DNA from: an uncultured Lachnospiraceae bacterium
Lineage (GTDB): Bacteria; Bacillota; Clostridia; Lachnospirales; Lachnospiraceae
DNA length: 6,200 nucleotides
Assembly: GCA_902473545.1 (NCBI GenBank)
Contig: CABRSG010000142.1
Coordinates: 1-6,200, forward strand
Direction of reading: 5' to 3'
A model generated the notes under the pieces. It did no database searches. It saw only the letters and a list, made by a program, of their open reading frames with translations, and had not been told where the DNA came from. Positions within the stretch are counted from its first letter, which is position 1; every line of letters starts with the position of its first letter. The translations under genes were made by a program, and so were the position numbers. This document shows positions 5,203 through 6,200 of this stretch, piece by piece.

Positions 5203-5309
5203 TTCCGCCTATATGTGGGTAACTACTCAGCCATGTGGCAAATATCAGAAACATCTGCTTGTATGTAAGCAGATGTTTCTGATATTTGGCATATGGGCGG
5301 ATTTTTTTT
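5203..5309 (+). terminator. Long nested hairpin terminator after the PrcB-like gene
   Basis: A perfect 22-bp stem (5239-5260 with 5267-5288, loop GTATGT) is followed by a GC-rich GGGCGG and eight T (5302-5309), which is a strong rho-independent terminator for + strand transcription. Beyond a single G-G mismatch the stem extends through CCATGTG (5231-5237) with CATATGG (5290-5296). The same right-hand bases can instead pair with an earlier segment: TCCGCCTATATG (5204-5215) is complementary to CATATGGGCGGA (5290-5301), with one G-T pair. These outer pairings exclude each other. There is no T run on the minus strand, so it is not a two-way terminator. The stem is much longer than a normal terminator needs. 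Confidence 0.8.
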
Positions 5310-5318
5310 AAAATTCAC

Positions 5319-5347
5319 TTGCAATATACCCCACAAGGGTATATAAT
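5319..5347 (+). promoter_or_regulatory. Promoter of csoR-copA
   Basis: TTGCAA (5319-5324), a 17-base spacer and a perfect TATAAT (5342-5347) form a strong sigma-A promoter. The spacer is almost entirely occupied by the first CsoR operator, so repressor binding would block RNA polymerase directly. Initiation is expected near 5354, inside the second operator. Confidence 0.9.
5324..5344. promoter_or_regulatory. CsoR operator 1
   Basis: A perfect inverted repeat has arms ATATACCC (5324-5331) and GGGTATAT (5337-5344) around CACAA. The TACCC-N5-GGGTA pattern is the known CsoR/DUF156 binding-site type. It lies between the -35 and -10 boxes. Confidence 0.87.
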
Positions 5348-5351
5348 GCAA

Positions 5352-5371
5352 ATATACCCCACGAGGGTATA
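5352..5371. promoter_or_regulatory. CsoR operator 2
   Basis: A second copy, 28 bp downstream of the first, differs mainly in the centre (CACGA). Its arms TATACCC (5353-5359) and GGGTATA (5365-5371) are perfect. It covers the expected transcription start and reaches the first base of the ribosome binding site. Confidence 0.83.
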
Positions 5372-5377
5372 AGGAGG
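5371..5377 (+). promoter_or_regulatory. Ribosome binding site of csoR
   Basis: A near-perfect AAGGAGG lies 5 nt before the csoR ATG and shares its first base with the end of operator 2. It confirms the start at 5383. Confidence 0.85.
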
Positions 5378-5382
5378 CGTAT

Positions 5383-5718
5383 ATGAAAGAAATAAATGAG
5401 GAAACCTATAGCGAAGGGGAAGCAAGGGATTGCTGCTGTGCCAAGACAAAAGAGCGCAGCGAAAAGGAATATAAGGATCTGATCCATCGGCTGAACCGCA
5501 TTGAGGGACAAATACGCGGCATCAAAGGAATGGTGGAGAAAAATGCCTACTGCCCGGATATTCTGGTGCAGGTGGCGGCGGCAAATGCTGCATTAAACAG
5601 CTTCAATAAGGTGCTGCTCGCCAACCATATCCGCACCTGTGTCGTCCGCGACCTGCACGAGGGGAAAGACGAGACGGTGGACGAGCTGGTGGCAGTGCTG
5701 CAGAAATTAATGAAGTAG
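5383..5718 (+). CDS. csoR: Copper-sensing transcriptional repressor CsoR
   Basis: This 111-residue all-helical repressor of the CsoR/RcnR (DUF156) family binds operator DNA without copper and is released on Cu(I) binding. The family core HRLNRIEGQIRGIKGMVE runs from 35 to 52. The copper ligands are in place: C57 (in AYC), H82 and C86, with the same 25- and 4-residue spacing as C36-H61-C65 of Mycobacterium tuberculosis CsoR. This favours copper over nickel, formaldehyde or persulfide sensing. It has an N-terminal extension of about 30 residues containing CCC at 17-19, which is not part of the known site. It is preceded by two operators and a strong promoter, implying autoregulation. copA follows 19 nt after the stop, so both are induced together by copper. 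Confidence 0.95.
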   Translation: MKEINEETYSEGEARDCCCAKTKERSEKEYKDLIHRLNRIEGQIRGIKGMVEKNAYCPDILVQVAAANAALNSFNKVLLANHIRTCVVRDLHEGKDETVDELVAVLQKLMK

Positions 5719-5737
5719 AAGATGGGAGTGATAATCC

Positions 5738-6200
5738 ATGAAACAGTATACAGTAACTGGTATGAGCTGCGCGGCGTGCAGCGCGCGCGTGGAAAAAGCG
5801 GTATCGAAGGTGCCGGGGGTGGAGACGTGCTCGGTCAGCCTGCTGACGAATTCCATGGGCGTGGAGGGCACCGCTTCCGAAAGCGATATCATAGCGGCGG
5901 TCACGGAAGCGGGATACGGCGCGTCTGTGAAGGGGGCGCAGGACACCGGAAAAACAACTTCAGCAGCAAATGATGAGGAGCTTTTAAAGGACCGGGAGAC
6001 GCCGGTTCTGAAAAAACGTCTGTGGGCGTCCGTCGGTTTTCTGATTGTTCTGATGTATTTTTCCATGGGGCATATGATGTGGGGCTGGCCGGTGCCGTCC
6101 TTCTTTGCAGATAATCATGTGGCGATGGGGCTTCTGCAGCTTCTTCTCACCGTGATTATTATGGTGATCAATCAGAAGTTTTTCATCAGCGGCTTTCGCG
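5738..6200 (+). CDS. copA: Copper-translocating P-type ATPase CopA, N-terminal part (cut by window edge)
   Basis: The first 154 residues of a P1B-type heavy-metal ATPase are present; the gene runs off the right edge with no stop. An N-terminal heavy-metal-associated domain (about 1-66) carries the metal-binding GMSCAAC motif (8-14, C11 and C14). A short charged linker follows, then the first two membrane helices (about 96-112 and 129-146). The MVINQKFFISGFR segment is typical of the start of the CopA membrane domain. It should pump Cu(I) out of the cell using ATP. The phosphorylation (DKTGT) and CPC transport motifs lie outside the window, so the metal is inferred from the HMA domain and the CsoR partner. 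The start at 5738 has GGGAG 9 nt upstream and is co-transcribed with csoR. Confidence 0.93.
   Translation, partial: MKQYTVTGMSCAACSARVEKAVSKVPGVETCSVSLLTNSMGVEGTASESDIIAAVTEAGYGASVKGAQDTGKTTSAANDEELLKDRETPVLKKRLWASVGFLIVLMYFSMGHMMWGWPVPSFFADNHVAMGLLQLLLTVIIMVINQKFFISGFR

Noticed and set aside
5707..6066. 119-residue minus-strand open frame opposite copA
   Set aside because: It lies opposite the HMA domain and first helix of CopA, with Ser/Thr/Ala-rich shadow composition.

Overview
The window looks like chromosomal DNA of an anaerobic Bacillota (Clostridia), most likely a gut Lachnospiraceae relative. The basis is AGGAGG-type ribosome binding sites, tightly spaced sigma-A-like promoters, a CD1871A-type CXXC mini-protein next to a polyferredoxin-like membrane protein, and a clostridial-style CsoR-CopA pair. 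This placement comes from gene content only; no ribosomal or other phylogenetic marker is present.

Layout from left to right. Positions 1-79 are the 3' end of a group II intron (domains V and VI) on the + strand, cut by the window edge. It lies about a dozen bases beyond the stop codon of a plsC-type acyltransferase (minus, 91-819). plsC and a substrate-binding-protein gene diverge from a roughly 230-bp control region with one good promoter on each strand. The substrate-binding protein (1049-2005), azlC (2016-2720) and azlD (2717-3043) form a compact + strand operon, presumably for amino-acid transport. The end of azlD overlaps, tail to tail by 54 bp, the end of a minus-strand operon read in the order tlpA-like thioredoxin (4619-4050), CD1871A-type CXXC mini-protein (4057-3911), 4Fe-4S membrane protein (3904-2990). 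Together these look like a membrane route for moving electrons to an extracytoplasmic thiol.

A second divergent region (4620-4776) separates that operon from a PrcB-like lipoprotein gene (4777-5193). The lipoprotein gene ends in a very long hairpin terminator. A copper-response unit follows: two near-identical CsoR operators, one placed between the -35 and -10 boxes of a strong promoter, then csoR (5383-5718) and the first 154 codons of a copA-type P1B ATPase that runs off the right edge.

Most genes belong to recognisable families. The parts least explained by standard annotation are the substrate-binding protein linked to AzlCD with no ATPase, the three-gene redox module, the orphan PrcB-like lipoprotein, the Cys-rich N-terminal tail of CsoR and the elaborate hairpin at 5203-5309. 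I saw no CRISPR array, tRNA, rRNA, insertion-sequence transposase or obvious riboswitch. No stretch longer than 300 bases lacks a gene.
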